A stretch of DNA of 59,785 nt from Phycisphaeraceae bacterium (lineage in GTDB: Bacteria > Planctomycetota > Phycisphaerae > Phycisphaerales > Phycisphaeraceae). Numbering within the stretch: position 1 is the first letter of the stretch; each line of letters starts with the position of its first letter. The position numbers and the translations under genes are program-made. Below the pieces are notes generated by a model. That model was not told where the DNA came from, did no database searches, and saw only the letters and a program-made list of their open reading frames with translations. The stretch spans positions 1 through 59,785 of the forward strand of contig JANQFR010000020.1 in the NCBI GenBank assembly GCA_028277745.1, in the 5' to 3' direction. This document shows positions 30,131 through 38,761 of the stretch, in pieces.

Positions 30131-31546
30131 TCAGGCGTACTTGGGGCCCAGGGCCATCTGGAAGTAGCCCTTGGCGTTGTGGAAGCAGATGTTCTCGACG
30201 ACCCGGCCGAGCATCGCCAGGTCGCGGGGCAGCTCGCCCGCCTCGACATCGCGGCCGAGCATGTCGCACAGCAGCCGCCTGAAGTACTCGTGGCGGGGGT
30301 AGGAGAGGAACGACCGCGAGTCGGTGAGCATGCCGACGAACCGGGTCAGCAGGCCGAGGTTGGACAGGGCGTTGAGCTGCCAGGTCATGCCCTCTTTCTG
30401 GTCGAGGAACCACCACCCCGAGCCGTACTGGACCTTGCCGACGGTGCGGCCGTCCTGGAAGTTACCGATCATGGTCGCGAAGAGGTAGTTGTCGGCGGGG
30501 TTGAGGTTGTACAGGATCGTCCGCGGCATCTGCTCCCGGCCGGCCAGGGTGCCGAGGTACGCCGAGAGGCCCTCGCCCTGGGGGTAGTCGCCGATCGAGT
30601 CGAATCCGGTGTCGGGCCCGAGGCGCTCGAACGCCCACGCGTTGTTGTTCCGCATCGCCCCCAGGTGCAGTTGCTTGGTCCAGCCGGCGTCGCTGTCGAG
30701 CTTGCCGAAGAACAGCATCATGTAGACCGTGAATTTGTCCTGATCGATCGGGTCGATGTTCAGCCCCTCGCGGGCGCGCCCGAAGATGCGGTGGGCGTCG
30801 GACTCCGAACAGTCCACGGCTGGCACGTGGGTCAGCCCGTGGTCGGAGAGCCGGCTGCCCATCTGGTGGAAGAAGGCGTGGCGTTGGGCGACGGCGTCGA
30901 GGAAGCCGTCGAGCGTGTCGCACGCGACCCCGCTGGCCTGCTCGATCGACCGGACGTAGGCGGCGAAGGCTTTCGCATCGGCCAGGTTGTGCGTCTTGTC
31001 GGGGCGGAACGCGGGGTAGACGGCCGTGTCGTACGGCTTGTCGTGGGCGAGGGCCTTGTGGTGTTCAAGCGTGTCGGCGGGGTCGTCCGTGGTGCCGATG
31101 AGCGCGACGTCGAACTTGTCGAGGATCGCCTTCACGTTCATGGACGCGAGTTGGCGGTTGGCCTCGTCCCAAACCTCCTTGGCGGTGTCTTCGGACAGCA
31201 GCAGGTCGATGCCGAAATAGCGCTGCAGTTCGAGGTGGGTCCAGTGGTAAAGCGGGTTGCGGATGGTGTGGGGCACGGTCCGGGCGAAGGCGAGGAACTT
31301 GTCGTACGGGTCGGCGTCGCCGGTGCAGTACGTCTCGTCCACCCCGTTGGCGCGCATGGCCCGCCACTTGTAATGGTCGCCCTCGAGCCAGACCTCGAAG
31401 AGGTTGCCGAAGCTGCGGTTGGCGGCCAGGTCGGCGGGGGGGAGGTGGCAGTGATAGTCGTAGATCGGCTGCTTGGCTGCGTGCTCGTGATACAGCGTGC
31501 GGGCGGCGTCGTTGGAGAGCAGGAAATCGTCGTGGATGAAGGCCAT
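30131..31546 (-). CDS. uxaC: Glucuronate (uronate) isomerase
   Basis: A 471-aa enzyme of the amidohydrolase superfamily converting D-glucuronate to D-fructuronate (and galacturonate to tagaturonate). The N-terminal metal motif HCH is in IYDYHCHLPP (H32, H34). Family sequences FEVWLEGDHYKWRAMRANG and the C-terminal RHEYFRRLLCDMLG are characteristic. Length matches the family (~465-475 aa). It points to catabolism of uronate-containing polysaccharides, consistent with the sulfatases and pectinase-fold gene in the window. ATG 31546 is chosen over the longer open frame since the fold begins there. Confidence 0.92.
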   Translation of the reverse strand: MAFIHDDFLLSNDAARTLYHEHAAKQPIYDYHCHLPPADLAANRSFGNLFEVWLEGDHYKWRAMRANGVDETYCTGDADPYDKFLAFARTVPHTIRNPLYHWTHLELQRYFGIDLLLSEDTAKEVWDEANRQLASMNVKAILDKFDVALIGTTDDPADTLEHHKALAHDKPYDTAVYPAFRPDKTHNLADAKAFAAYVRSIEQASGVACDTLDGFLDAVAQRHAFFHQMGSRLSDHGLTHVPAVDCSESDAHRIFGRAREGLNIDPIDQDKFTVYMMLFFGKLDSDAGWTKQLHLGAMRNNNAWAFERLGPDTGFDSIGDYPQGEGLSAYLGTLAGREQMPRTILYNLNPADNYLFATMIGNFQDGRTVGKVQYGSGWWFLDQKEGMTWQLNALSNLGLLTRFVGMLTDSRSFLSYPRHEYFRRLLCDMLGRDVEAGELPRDLAMLGRVVENICFHNAKGYFQMALGPKYA

Positions 31547-31660
31547 CGCGGGTATTCCAAAGGGGGTGAGGGCGACGATGATAGCATGATGCGGCCACGC
31601 ATCGTTGAGCGCCGGCCCGCAGGGCCGGGCTGCCGTTGCAAGCCGTGGGGCGCGTGATCC

Positions 31661-32026
31661 ATGCGAGAAATCATCGGCGAGTTGTTCCGCGACATGCCCG
31701 GCGAGTTCTGGCCCGCGATGGGTCACGTGCTGTGGCGGCTGGACCCGAGCGACCCGTTGGCGCTGGGGTACTGCGTGTTGAACCTGCTGGAGGCGGCCGC
31801 GTGGTTCGTGGTGGCGGGTTGGGTGGTCCGCCGGCACTACCGCCGGGGGGGTGGGGCGTGGGACTGGGCGTACGCCGCGGCGTTCGTTCTCTTCGGCGCC
31901 TCGGACGTCGTGGAGTCGCAGATCGTGCCGGTCTGGCTCATCGCGGCCAAGGGGATCCTCTTCGCCACGATCCTCGTTTTGCGCGCCATCGTCATTCGGC
32001 GGTATTATCCCGGCGCCCGGATGTGA
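31661..32026 (+). CDS. Small membrane protein
   Basis: A 121-aa protein with three hydrophobic segments (~35-55, LALGYCVLNLLEAAAWFVV; ~70-85; ~92-110). No known motif. Possibly translated from its own promoter in the gap with the divergent uronate isomerase. Confidence 0.5.
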   Translation: MREIIGELFRDMPGEFWPAMGHVLWRLDPSDPLALGYCVLNLLEAAAWFVVAGWVVRRHYRRGGGAWDWAYAAAFVLFGASDVVESQIVPVWLIAAKGILFATILVLRAIVIRRYYPGARM

Positions 32027-32049
32027 TGTTTTTTTAGTGATTGGACCCC

Positions 32050-32835
32050 ATGCCCACTTACGAACCGTTCGACTGGTACGCCGCGCCGCTCTATTACGAC
32101 ATTATCTTCGATGAAGACACCGACAAGGAGACGGATTTTCTCGAAGCCGTCCAGCAACGCCACGGCGCCACGCGCGGCAAACGGGCGCTCGAGCCCGCGT
32201 GCGGCAGCGGGCGGCTGATGGCGTCGCTGACTCACCGCGGATGGAACGCGACCGGCATTGACCTCAGCGACGGCATGCTCGACTTCGCCCGTCAGCGATT
32301 CGCCGACCAGGGCATTAAGGCCCGGCTCATCAAGGCGCCGATGCAGGACTTCGCGGTCAAGACCCGCTTCGACCTGGCCCACTGCCTGGTCAGCTCGTTC
32401 AAATACCTCGAGACCGAAGACGACGCGGCCGCCTGCCTGAGCTGCGTCTGCGACCACCTCAAGGTCGGCGGCGTCTTCGTGCTGGGCCTGCACCTGAGCG
32501 ACTACGACGACCATCGGCAGCAGCGCGAACGCTGGGTGCAGCAGCGCGACGGGGTCCACGTCGTTTGCAATATCCAGTCCTGGCCCGCCGACCCGGCGAC
32601 CCGCACCGAGCGCGTCCGCTCCCGGCTGGTCGTCACCCAAGACCACGCTGAGCGACGTTACGAGACCGGTTGGGACTTCCGCACCTACGACCTGCCGCAG
32701 CTCAAGGCCCTGCTCCGCCGCGAGCCGCGTTTCGAGCACGCCGCGACATATAACTTTCATCACGATATCGACCAGCCGATCGATTTCGACGGCTCGTGGT
32801 ACGACAACGTGTTGATCCTCGTGCGGCGTAGTTAG
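32050..32835 (+). CDS. Class I SAM-dependent methyltransferase
   Basis: A 261-aa methyltransferase. Motif I is LEPACGSGRLMASL (SAM binding, residues ~48-61), with motif II acidic loop GIDLSDGMLD and motif post-I region MQDFAVKTRFDLAHCL. It belongs to the small-molecule methyltransferase group; substrate unknown. ATG 32050 is preferred over the upstream TTG. It shares direction with the membrane-protein gene just upstream (23-bp gap), so may be co-transcribed. Confidence 0.82.
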   Translation: MPTYEPFDWYAAPLYYDIIFDEDTDKETDFLEAVQQRHGATRGKRALEPACGSGRLMASLTHRGWNATGIDLSDGMLDFARQRFADQGIKARLIKAPMQDFAVKTRFDLAHCLVSSFKYLETEDDAAACLSCVCDHLKVGGVFVLGLHLSDYDDHRQQRERWVQQRDGVHVVCNIQSWPADPATRTERVRSRLVVTQDHAERRYETGWDFRTYDLPQLKALLRREPRFEHAATYNFHHDIDQPIDFDGSWYDNVLILVRRS

Positions 32836-32958
32836 CCGCGGGTCGCAGGGGCTTTTCGATCTATTGTGTCAACTACCTTAGCCAGCGGGCTACGCCCGAT
32901 CCAACGCGATTGGGTGTAGGATGAACCCGATGATTTTCAACGAATTCAAGGGTCATTG

Positions 32959-34242
32959 ATGAATCGCCCCGCCCCCGTCCCGGCCGACATCGGCCCGAGC
33001 CGCGATGCCGCCGCCTACGGCTTTCATCCCCAGGCCACGGGCGTGGACAACGCCGCGGCCCTGCAGCGTGCTGTCGACGCCGGGGGGACGATCCACGTCG
33101 CTCGTCCCGGCGTCTACCGCCTGGCCGAGACGGTGCTGCTGGGCGGCGACACCGCCCTGCGCTTCGGCGCCGGCGCGGTCGTCCAAAAGGTCGAGGAACA
33201 GGGCCCGTTTATGCACGTGCTGCTCAACCGCGGCGCCTTGACCGGGCAAACCGATCACCGCATCACCGTCGAGGGACTGCGCCTCGCGGTCAACGGCGTC
33301 GACAACCGCCAGTGGCGGGTTTATGGCCTGCGGGGCCAGATCGCGTTCATGAATGTCAGCGATCTGAGGATCCGGGGTTTTCGTTGCCTGGACCTGGCGG
33401 CGAACCAGTTCGCCATCCATATCTGCACCTTCGAAGACCTGTTGATCGACGACGTGATCGTCCACGGCCGCAAGGACGGGGTGCACCTCGGCCGGGGCCG
33501 GCGTTTCGTGATCCGCAACGGCGTCTTCAACACGTTTGACGACGCCATCGCCCTCAACGCCCAGGACTATGACACGAGCAACCCGCAGTTGGGGTGGATC
33601 GAGGACGGGCTCATCGAGAACTGCCACGACCTGCACGCTGAGGAGGCGACCGGTTTCTTCGCCCGGCTGCTGGGCGGCGGGTGGAGCGATTGGTCGCCGG
33701 GGCTGGAATTACAAAACGGCGATGCGGTGGTCCACGCGGGCCGGGTTTACCGCGTCCGCGCCGAACCCGATGGCCAGACTTACACCACCCACGAACCGCC
33801 CGTCCATGCCGAGGGCGTCGTGCGCTACGGAGACATCGACTGGCAGTGCGTCCAACACGACGCGCTTTACACCGCCGGCGTACGCAACGTCACCTTCCGC
33901 GACATCTGGCTCAGCAAGCCCCGGTCAGCGTTTTCGCTCCACCTCGATCACGATCGATACAACCGCTCGTGGCGCCCGGGCTCGCCGATGCCCCGGCTAA
34001 GCGACCTGCGGTTCGAGGGGGTCCGCGTGCTGCACGACGATCCATGCCCGTTCATGTGCGTCACTGCGCCGACTGACCTGGTCCGTCTGACCGGTTGCAC
34101 CCTCGGAAGCGGCGGCGTGGCCACCCGGCCGTACCCGGGGTTGGAGGACGATCGTCGGCCCATGATGCGCTTGACCGATTGCGTGAGGCGGGATGAGACC
34201 GGCCTCTATCGCGAGATCGAGACAGGTGCGGCGTTCGATTAA
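32959..34242 (+). CDS. Right-handed beta-helix (pectinase-fold) protein
   Basis: A 427-aa protein with repeated beta-helix-type coils such as GRKDGVHLGRGRRFVIRN followed by FNTFDDAIALN. The D-D-A-I pattern resembles the catalytic region of glycoside hydrolase family 28 (polygalacturonase-like), but the defining residues cannot be fully assigned, so it may be a lyase or an inactive relative. No signal peptide is visible, so it is probably cytoplasmic or needs a different start. ATG 32959 follows AAGGGT. Fits with uronate isomerase nearby (inference). Confidence 0.65.
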   Translation: MNRPAPVPADIGPSRDAAAYGFHPQATGVDNAAALQRAVDAGGTIHVARPGVYRLAETVLLGGDTALRFGAGAVVQKVEEQGPFMHVLLNRGALTGQTDHRITVEGLRLAVNGVDNRQWRVYGLRGQIAFMNVSDLRIRGFRCLDLAANQFAIHICTFEDLLIDDVIVHGRKDGVHLGRGRRFVIRNGVFNTFDDAIALNAQDYDTSNPQLGWIEDGLIENCHDLHAEEATGFFARLLGGGWSDWSPGLELQNGDAVVHAGRVYRVRAEPDGQTYTTHEPPVHAEGVVRYGDIDWQCVQHDALYTAGVRNVTFRDIWLSKPRSAFSLHLDHDRYNRSWRPGSPMPRLSDLRFEGVRVLHDDPCPFMCVTAPTDLVRLTGCTLGSGGVATRPYPGLEDDRRPMMRLTDCVRRDETGLYREIETGAAFD

Positions 34243-34303
34243 CGCCGCGCACCGCTATCGCCCGGCTGATGCGCGGCCTTGGCTGTCACGCCTCTCGAAA
34301 GGC

Positions 34304-34828
34304 CTAGACCGACACCTTCCGCCGGACGTGCTCGGCGTCGAAGCGCTCGCCGCATTCCGGGCAGACCTCGCCGCCGGCGCCGTACACCGGATACCCGCAC
34401 GCCTGGCAGTACCAGCACGGCCGGCTGCGCGGCCGGTTGCGGTAGGTGATGACCACCGCCGACAGCGCCAGCAGACAGAACCCCACATGGACGCCCAGCA
34501 GCGCCACGTGATACAGCGGGTTCTGCGGCGGGATCAGCGAAGAGGCGGCGAAAACCCCCGCCGCGGCGCCCAGCGACAGCCCCGCGAACAGGAGCAGGCC
34601 GAGGCTGCGGTTCCAAAGCCCCAGCCCCCCGATGACCAGCGCCGCCAACAACCAACCCGGCGCCGTCAGCACGGCGATGTCGCCGTCCCATCCCAGAAGG
34701 CCGATCAATGTGATCAGCACAAAGAAAAGCCACGACAAAACCACGTAGCCGACCATGACCATGCCCCGACGTTCGATCTCCTTACGATCCTCGAGGCGGC
34801 GGTCGATGGAAGAGCGGCTTGTCGGCAA
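34304..34828 (-). CDS. Membrane protein with C-terminal zinc ribbon
   Basis: A 174-aa protein with about four transmembrane helices (from ~24 to ~125) and a C-terminal zinc-ribbon CWYCQACGYPVYGAGGEVCP followed by ECGERF. This layout is common among planctomycete proteins of unknown function. Function unknown. Confidence 0.65.
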   Translation of the reverse strand: MPTSRSSIDRRLEDRKEIERRGMVMVGYVVLSWLFFVLITLIGLLGWDGDIAVLTAPGWLLAALVIGGLGLWNRSLGLLLFAGLSLGAAAGVFAASSLIPPQNPLYHVALLGVHVGFCLLALSAVVITYRNRPRSRPCWYCQACGYPVYGAGGEVCPECGERFDAEHVRRKVSV

Positions 34829-34888
34829 GGTTGCGAGACTCCTGGGCGATCAGCGGCATCCCACGTGCGGCGATGGATGCCGCGTCGA

Positions 34889-35947
34889 TCACGCCGCCTG
34901 AACCGGGTGCGGCGTTTCGCCTTCTTCCTGCTTGATCCGCTCCATGCCGGCTCGGAAGAAGTCGCGGAACCGGTCGGCCGATTTGATCGGCTGCACATCC
35001 CGTTTCAGGTGCGGCCAGGGCTGGAGGTGCGGCGAGTACCAGCTCATCCGGCGGATGATCGTGGTCAGCGCGATCCGTTCGTCGCGCAGCCGCATCAGGT
35101 TCTCGAAATGATCGAGCACCAGCCGGGCGCGCTCATGACGCGGGTAGGGCGGGGGTGGTTCGCCGGCGGCGAGGTAATAGGCGGCGTCGCGGAAGAGCCA
35201 GGGCTGGCCCAACGCGCCGCGGCCGATCATCACGCCGGCGCAGCCGGTGAGGTCGATCATCCGTTTGGCGTCCTGCGGCGTTTTGACATCGCCGTTACCG
35301 ATCACGGGGACCTGGGGATGGGCCTTGGCCATCGCTTCGACGACGGCCCGGATGCAGTCGAGGCCGGGCGTGACCAGCCGGGCGTGCCCTCGGAACTTCT
35401 GCTCCGTCGTGCGGCCGTGGACGGTGACCATCGCCACGCCCACGTCGGCCAGCGCGGGGGGCAGCGTGTGGGTGATGATCCGCCCGTCGTCCCAGCCGAG
35501 GCGGATCTTGGCGGTGACCGGGACATCCACGGCCCGCACCACCTTCCGGGCGAGCTTGACCGTGTTGGCCGGGTCGCACAGCAGCGTCGAGCCGCCGTTC
35601 TTCTTGGTCACCTTGTCGACCGGGCAGCCCATGTTGATGTCGATCGTGGTCGCGCCGTGGGCCTGGGCCCACCGGGCGGCGTCGGCCATGATGTCGCCGT
35701 CGGCGCCGTAGAGCTGCATGCACACCGGCTGGTCCTTTGGCGACGTCGCGGCCAGCCACATCGACTTGTCGTTCTCGCTGAGCAACGCCTGCGGGCAGAG
35801 CAGGTCGGTGCACGCCAGACCCAGCGTCGGCCGGCCGGCGTAGCCGGGGACCGACCGGACCACCAGCCGAAACGCCAGGTCGCAGTACCCGGCGATCGGC
35901 GCCAGCAACAGGTTCGAGTCGAGCTGGACCGAGCCGATGCGGAGCAT
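34889..35947 (-). CDS. dus: tRNA-dihydrouridine synthase
   Basis: A 352-aa FMN enzyme reducing uridines of tRNA to dihydrouridine. Motifs: N-terminal LAPIAGYCDLAFR, INMGCPVDKVTKKNGGSTLL containing the catalytic cysteine, TAKIRLGWDD, GNGDVKTPQDA, and GVMIGRGALGQPWLF. The length fits DusB-like members with a C-terminal helical domain. Paralog assignment (DusA/B/C) is not attempted. No cotranscribed neighbour is evident. Confidence 0.92.
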   Translation of the reverse strand: MLRIGSVQLDSNLLLAPIAGYCDLAFRLVVRSVPGYAGRPTLGLACTDLLCPQALLSENDKSMWLAATSPKDQPVCMQLYGADGDIMADAARWAQAHGATTIDINMGCPVDKVTKKNGGSTLLCDPANTVKLARKVVRAVDVPVTAKIRLGWDDGRIITHTLPPALADVGVAMVTVHGRTTEQKFRGHARLVTPGLDCIRAVVEAMAKAHPQVPVIGNGDVKTPQDAKRMIDLTGCAGVMIGRGALGQPWLFRDAAYYLAAGEPPPPYPRHERARLVLDHFENLMRLRDERIALTTIIRRMSWYSPHLQPWPHLKRDVQPIKSADRFRDFFRAGMERIKQEEGETPHPVQAA

Positions 35948-36262
35948 CCCCCGATTGTACCGGCTCCGCCGTGTTCGGACGTGTTGGAGGACGCCCTCGC
36001 GCGGTTAGATCCGCGGTTGCGAGCCGCGCCGGTCCGGGTGTGTCACACGCCCTTCGTGTTCATCGTGGGCGAGGATCCCCCCCCAACGTTGGGGGATGCT
36101 TGGGTTGGGTCTCTTCAATGGGCATGACACATCTCGAATAACTCTATCGGCATCAAACCGCCGCGAGTATCGACAGGTACAAAGAGGACCCATGACGGTA
36201 TGATCCGGCTATCTTAGTCGGTAACCCGAACGCCCGGTCACAGCGGCGATGCAGAGAACGTG
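35948..36262. other. Intergenic region with a palindrome
   Basis: About 315 bp between divergent dus and methyltransferase genes. It contains a perfect 16-bp palindrome CCCCCAACGTTGGGGG at 36080-36095 and GC repeats near 36010. No gene is apparent; presumably holds both promoters. The palindrome could be an operator or hairpin. Confidence 0.4.
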
Positions 36263-36997
36263 ATGACGCCAAAGCGAATGAACCTGGTGGATCAACCGAT
36301 GTCGCTCGACGCGTTCATCACGGAGGCGGAGTCCGATCTTCGGGCCTTGCAGCTGCCCAAACCCCCGTTGTGGCATGTCGCGCAGGACGGGGTGGCGATG
36401 GACCGGCCGGAAGGTCTTTGGCTTGAGTTCGGAACCGGCAGCGGCACGACCGCTCGGATGCTGTGCGAGGCCCGTAAGACGGGGGTGGTTTACACATTTG
36501 ACTGGTTCCAGGGTTTGCCCGACGACTGGGGTGATCGCTTCAAAAAGGGAGCGTTTCGGTTCGACCCGCCGACCGATCTGCCCCACAACGGCAGGTTGAT
36601 CACGGGCCTCTTTGAAGATTCGCTTGGCCCGTTCCTCGAGGAACACCCCGAGCCGGCTGATCTGGTGCATATCGACTGCGACATCTACTCCTCCACCAAG
36701 TGCGTGCTCAACCGGCTGACGGATCGGCTCGTCCCCGGGACCGTCATGGTCTTCGATGAGATGCTTTATTACCCCGGGCGGGAGGATCAAGAGGTCAAAG
36801 CGTTTTACGAATGGCTGTGCGACACCGGAAAATCATTCGAATGGATCGGGATCCAGGGCAAAGAGGGAGCGGAGTACTACTATGCCAAAGCCGATCGCAA
36901 CCCTTCCCGTGCACTGGAGTACTTTGTGACCGCGGAAAGCCGAGTCGTGCGGTTTGACGTACCGCTGAACGAGCGTGTGGCCCTCCGGATCACATAA
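36263..36997 (+). CDS. SAM-dependent methyltransferase (TylF-like)
   Basis: A 244-aa protein of the macrocin-O-methyltransferase/TylF-like type: LWLEFGTGSGTTARML (motif I), VVYTFDWFQGLPDDW, and LVHIDCDIYSSTKCVLNRLT with the acidic metal-binding DCD pattern, then VFDEMLYYPG. It probably methylates a small-molecule or glycan hydroxyl; substrate unknown. Start ATG 36263; a GTG precedes at 36260. Confidence 0.8.
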   Translation: MTPKRMNLVDQPMSLDAFITEAESDLRALQLPKPPLWHVAQDGVAMDRPEGLWLEFGTGSGTTARMLCEARKTGVVYTFDWFQGLPDDWGDRFKKGAFRFDPPTDLPHNGRLITGLFEDSLGPFLEEHPEPADLVHIDCDIYSSTKCVLNRLTDRLVPGTVMVFDEMLYYPGREDQEVKAFYEWLCDTGKSFEWIGIQGKEGAEYYYAKADRNPSRALEYFVTAESRVVRFDVPLNERVALRIT

Positions 36998-37129
36998 AGA
37001 TATGAGCGGCGCTTCGTGCCGGGCGTTTCGTTCGCCCAGGCCGCGCTCGGATACCTGATGGGCTGGAAAAGGATGGGCGGGAACTAGGGGGGTGGGAATC
37101 CGATCCAACTCGGCGGATGTGGCGCGCGT

Positions 37130-38596
37130 TCACCGCCGCTTGCGGTTGGCGGCGTCGATGAAGAACTTGCGGGCCTCGCCGGCGAGGTAGAAGCTGCCGG
37201 TGACCATGATCAGGTCCTCCCGGCTGACCGCGCGGGCCGCCAGCCGCAGCGCGTCGTCGAGCTTGTCGGCCTTCTGGGCCATCTTGCCCGAGAGGTTGGC
37301 GAAACGCGACATCAGGTCGTCGGGCTCCACCGCCCGCGGGTTGGACTTGGCCCGGGTGAAGATAACCTTGTCGGCGCCCAGGGCGATCTGCTTGAGCATG
37401 CCGTTGATGTCCTTGTCCTGCCCGCAGCCGAAGACGAGCACGAGCGAGTCGTACTGGATGTGGGCGCCCAGGGCGCGGATGAGCGCCTGGATCGACGCGG
37501 CGTTGTGGGCCCCGTCGATCAGGACGCGCGGCTGGCTGTGGACCTGCTCCATCCGGCCGGGCAGCTCGGTCGCCGCCAGGCCTTCGATCACCTGCTCCTC
37601 GGCGAACTGATAGCCGTGCGGCTTGAGCTTGTCGAGGATCGCCAGCGCCAGCCCGCAGTTGAGCGCCTGGTGCTCGCCCCGCAGCGGCACGGGCAGGTGC
37701 TCGAACCGCGACTTCTCCGTAGTGAGGCAGACGCGGGTGTGCGGGCCGAGCTCGCGGTTGGCCTCGAAGCGGTAGGAGAAGTCGATGTCGTTGCCGTTGA
37801 ACTGGAGGGAGGCGCCGACGTCCTGGGCGACGTCGCCCAGGACGGACGCGACCTCCGCGTCCTGCTCGACGCTCACCGCGGGGGTGTCGGGCTTGAAGGC
37901 GCCCGCCTTCTCCCGGGCGATCTCGGGCAGGCTGTCGCCGAGGAAGTTCATGTGATCCAGGCTGATCTGGGTCACGCCGACGACCAGCGGGTCGACCACC
38001 GTAACGCAGTCCAGCCGCCCGCCGAGCCCGGTCTCAAGCACCGCGATATCCACCGCCTGTTCGGCGAAGTACATCAGGGCGGCGCAGGTCATGATCTCGA
38101 AAAAGGTGGGCGGGTTGGCGCCGAAGGCTTTTTCGACCTTGGCGATCTGCCGGAAGATGTCGGCGGTGTCGGCGTACGAGATCATCTCGCCGTTGATGGT
38201 GATCCGTTCGCGCAGGTCGATCAGGTGCGGGCTACTGTAGAGGCCGACGGTGTAGCCGCAGTGCTTCATCATGCTCGCGAGCATGGCGCAGGTCGAGCCT
38301 TTGCCCTTGGTGCCGACGACCTGGACCGCGTTGAGCTGCTCGTGGGGGTTGCCGACCAGGCTCAGCAGCCGCTTCATCCGGCTGAGGTTGAAGGTCTTGC
38401 CGTCATATTTCACCAGCCGCAGCCGTTCGTGGTCGACGTGGTCGTACAGCCATTTGAGCGCGGTCGTATAATTCGTTATTCCGGCGGCATTTCCGATCGT
38501 TGAGGTCCGGGTGGAGCCGCCGCGGCGCGGCTTGGCGGCGGCGCTGCCGGCGGAGGTCGATCGGGTTGATTTACGGGTTCGGGTCGAAGTAGGCAT
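37130..38596 (-). CDS. folC: Folylpolyglutamate synthase / dihydrofolate synthase
   Basis: A 488-aa Mur-ligase-fold enzyme. P-loop GTKGKGSTCAML, then SSPHLIDLRERI, ETGLGGRLDCVTVV, LDHMNFLG and IDGAHNAASI match FolC, which adds glutamate to (dihydro)folate. A Ser/Thr/Arg-rich ~38-residue N-terminal extension is unusual compared with typical ~430-aa FolC and may be a non-conserved lead or a mis-set start (a later methionine at residue ~74 is inside the fold, so the annotated start is kept). Confidence 0.9.
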   Translation of the reverse strand: MPTSTRTRKSTRSTSAGSAAAKPRRGGSTRTSTIGNAAGITNYTTALKWLYDHVDHERLRLVKYDGKTFNLSRMKRLLSLVGNPHEQLNAVQVVGTKGKGSTCAMLASMMKHCGYTVGLYSSPHLIDLRERITINGEMISYADTADIFRQIAKVEKAFGANPPTFFEIMTCAALMYFAEQAVDIAVLETGLGGRLDCVTVVDPLVVGVTQISLDHMNFLGDSLPEIAREKAGAFKPDTPAVSVEQDAEVASVLGDVAQDVGASLQFNGNDIDFSYRFEANRELGPHTRVCLTTEKSRFEHLPVPLRGEHQALNCGLALAILDKLKPHGYQFAEEQVIEGLAATELPGRMEQVHSQPRVLIDGAHNAASIQALIRALGAHIQYDSLVLVFGCGQDKDINGMLKQIALGADKVIFTRAKSNPRAVEPDDLMSRFANLSGKMAQKADKLDDALRLAARAVSREDLIMVTGSFYLAGEARKFFIDAANRKRR

Positions 38597-38761
38597 AGAA
38601 CCCGTAAGATAGCGAAAATCGGGTCTCAGGTCAATTTAGCGGGCTTAAACTATTTGGAATCAACAGGTTAGCTCGAATGGCGGGTTGGTTTGCAGACCGT
38701 CGCGCTTCGCCGCGGGGGAGATTTGCGTCAAGTGTTGGCCCGGATTGGATTTAGTGGAATT

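Noticed and set aside
30041..31657. 538-codon frame opposite uxaC
   Set aside because: Antisense shadow of a full-length uronate isomerase.
34193..36127. 644-codon plus-strand frame across the zinc-ribbon and dus genes
   Set aside because: Antisense to two recognisable genes; no domain in its sequence.
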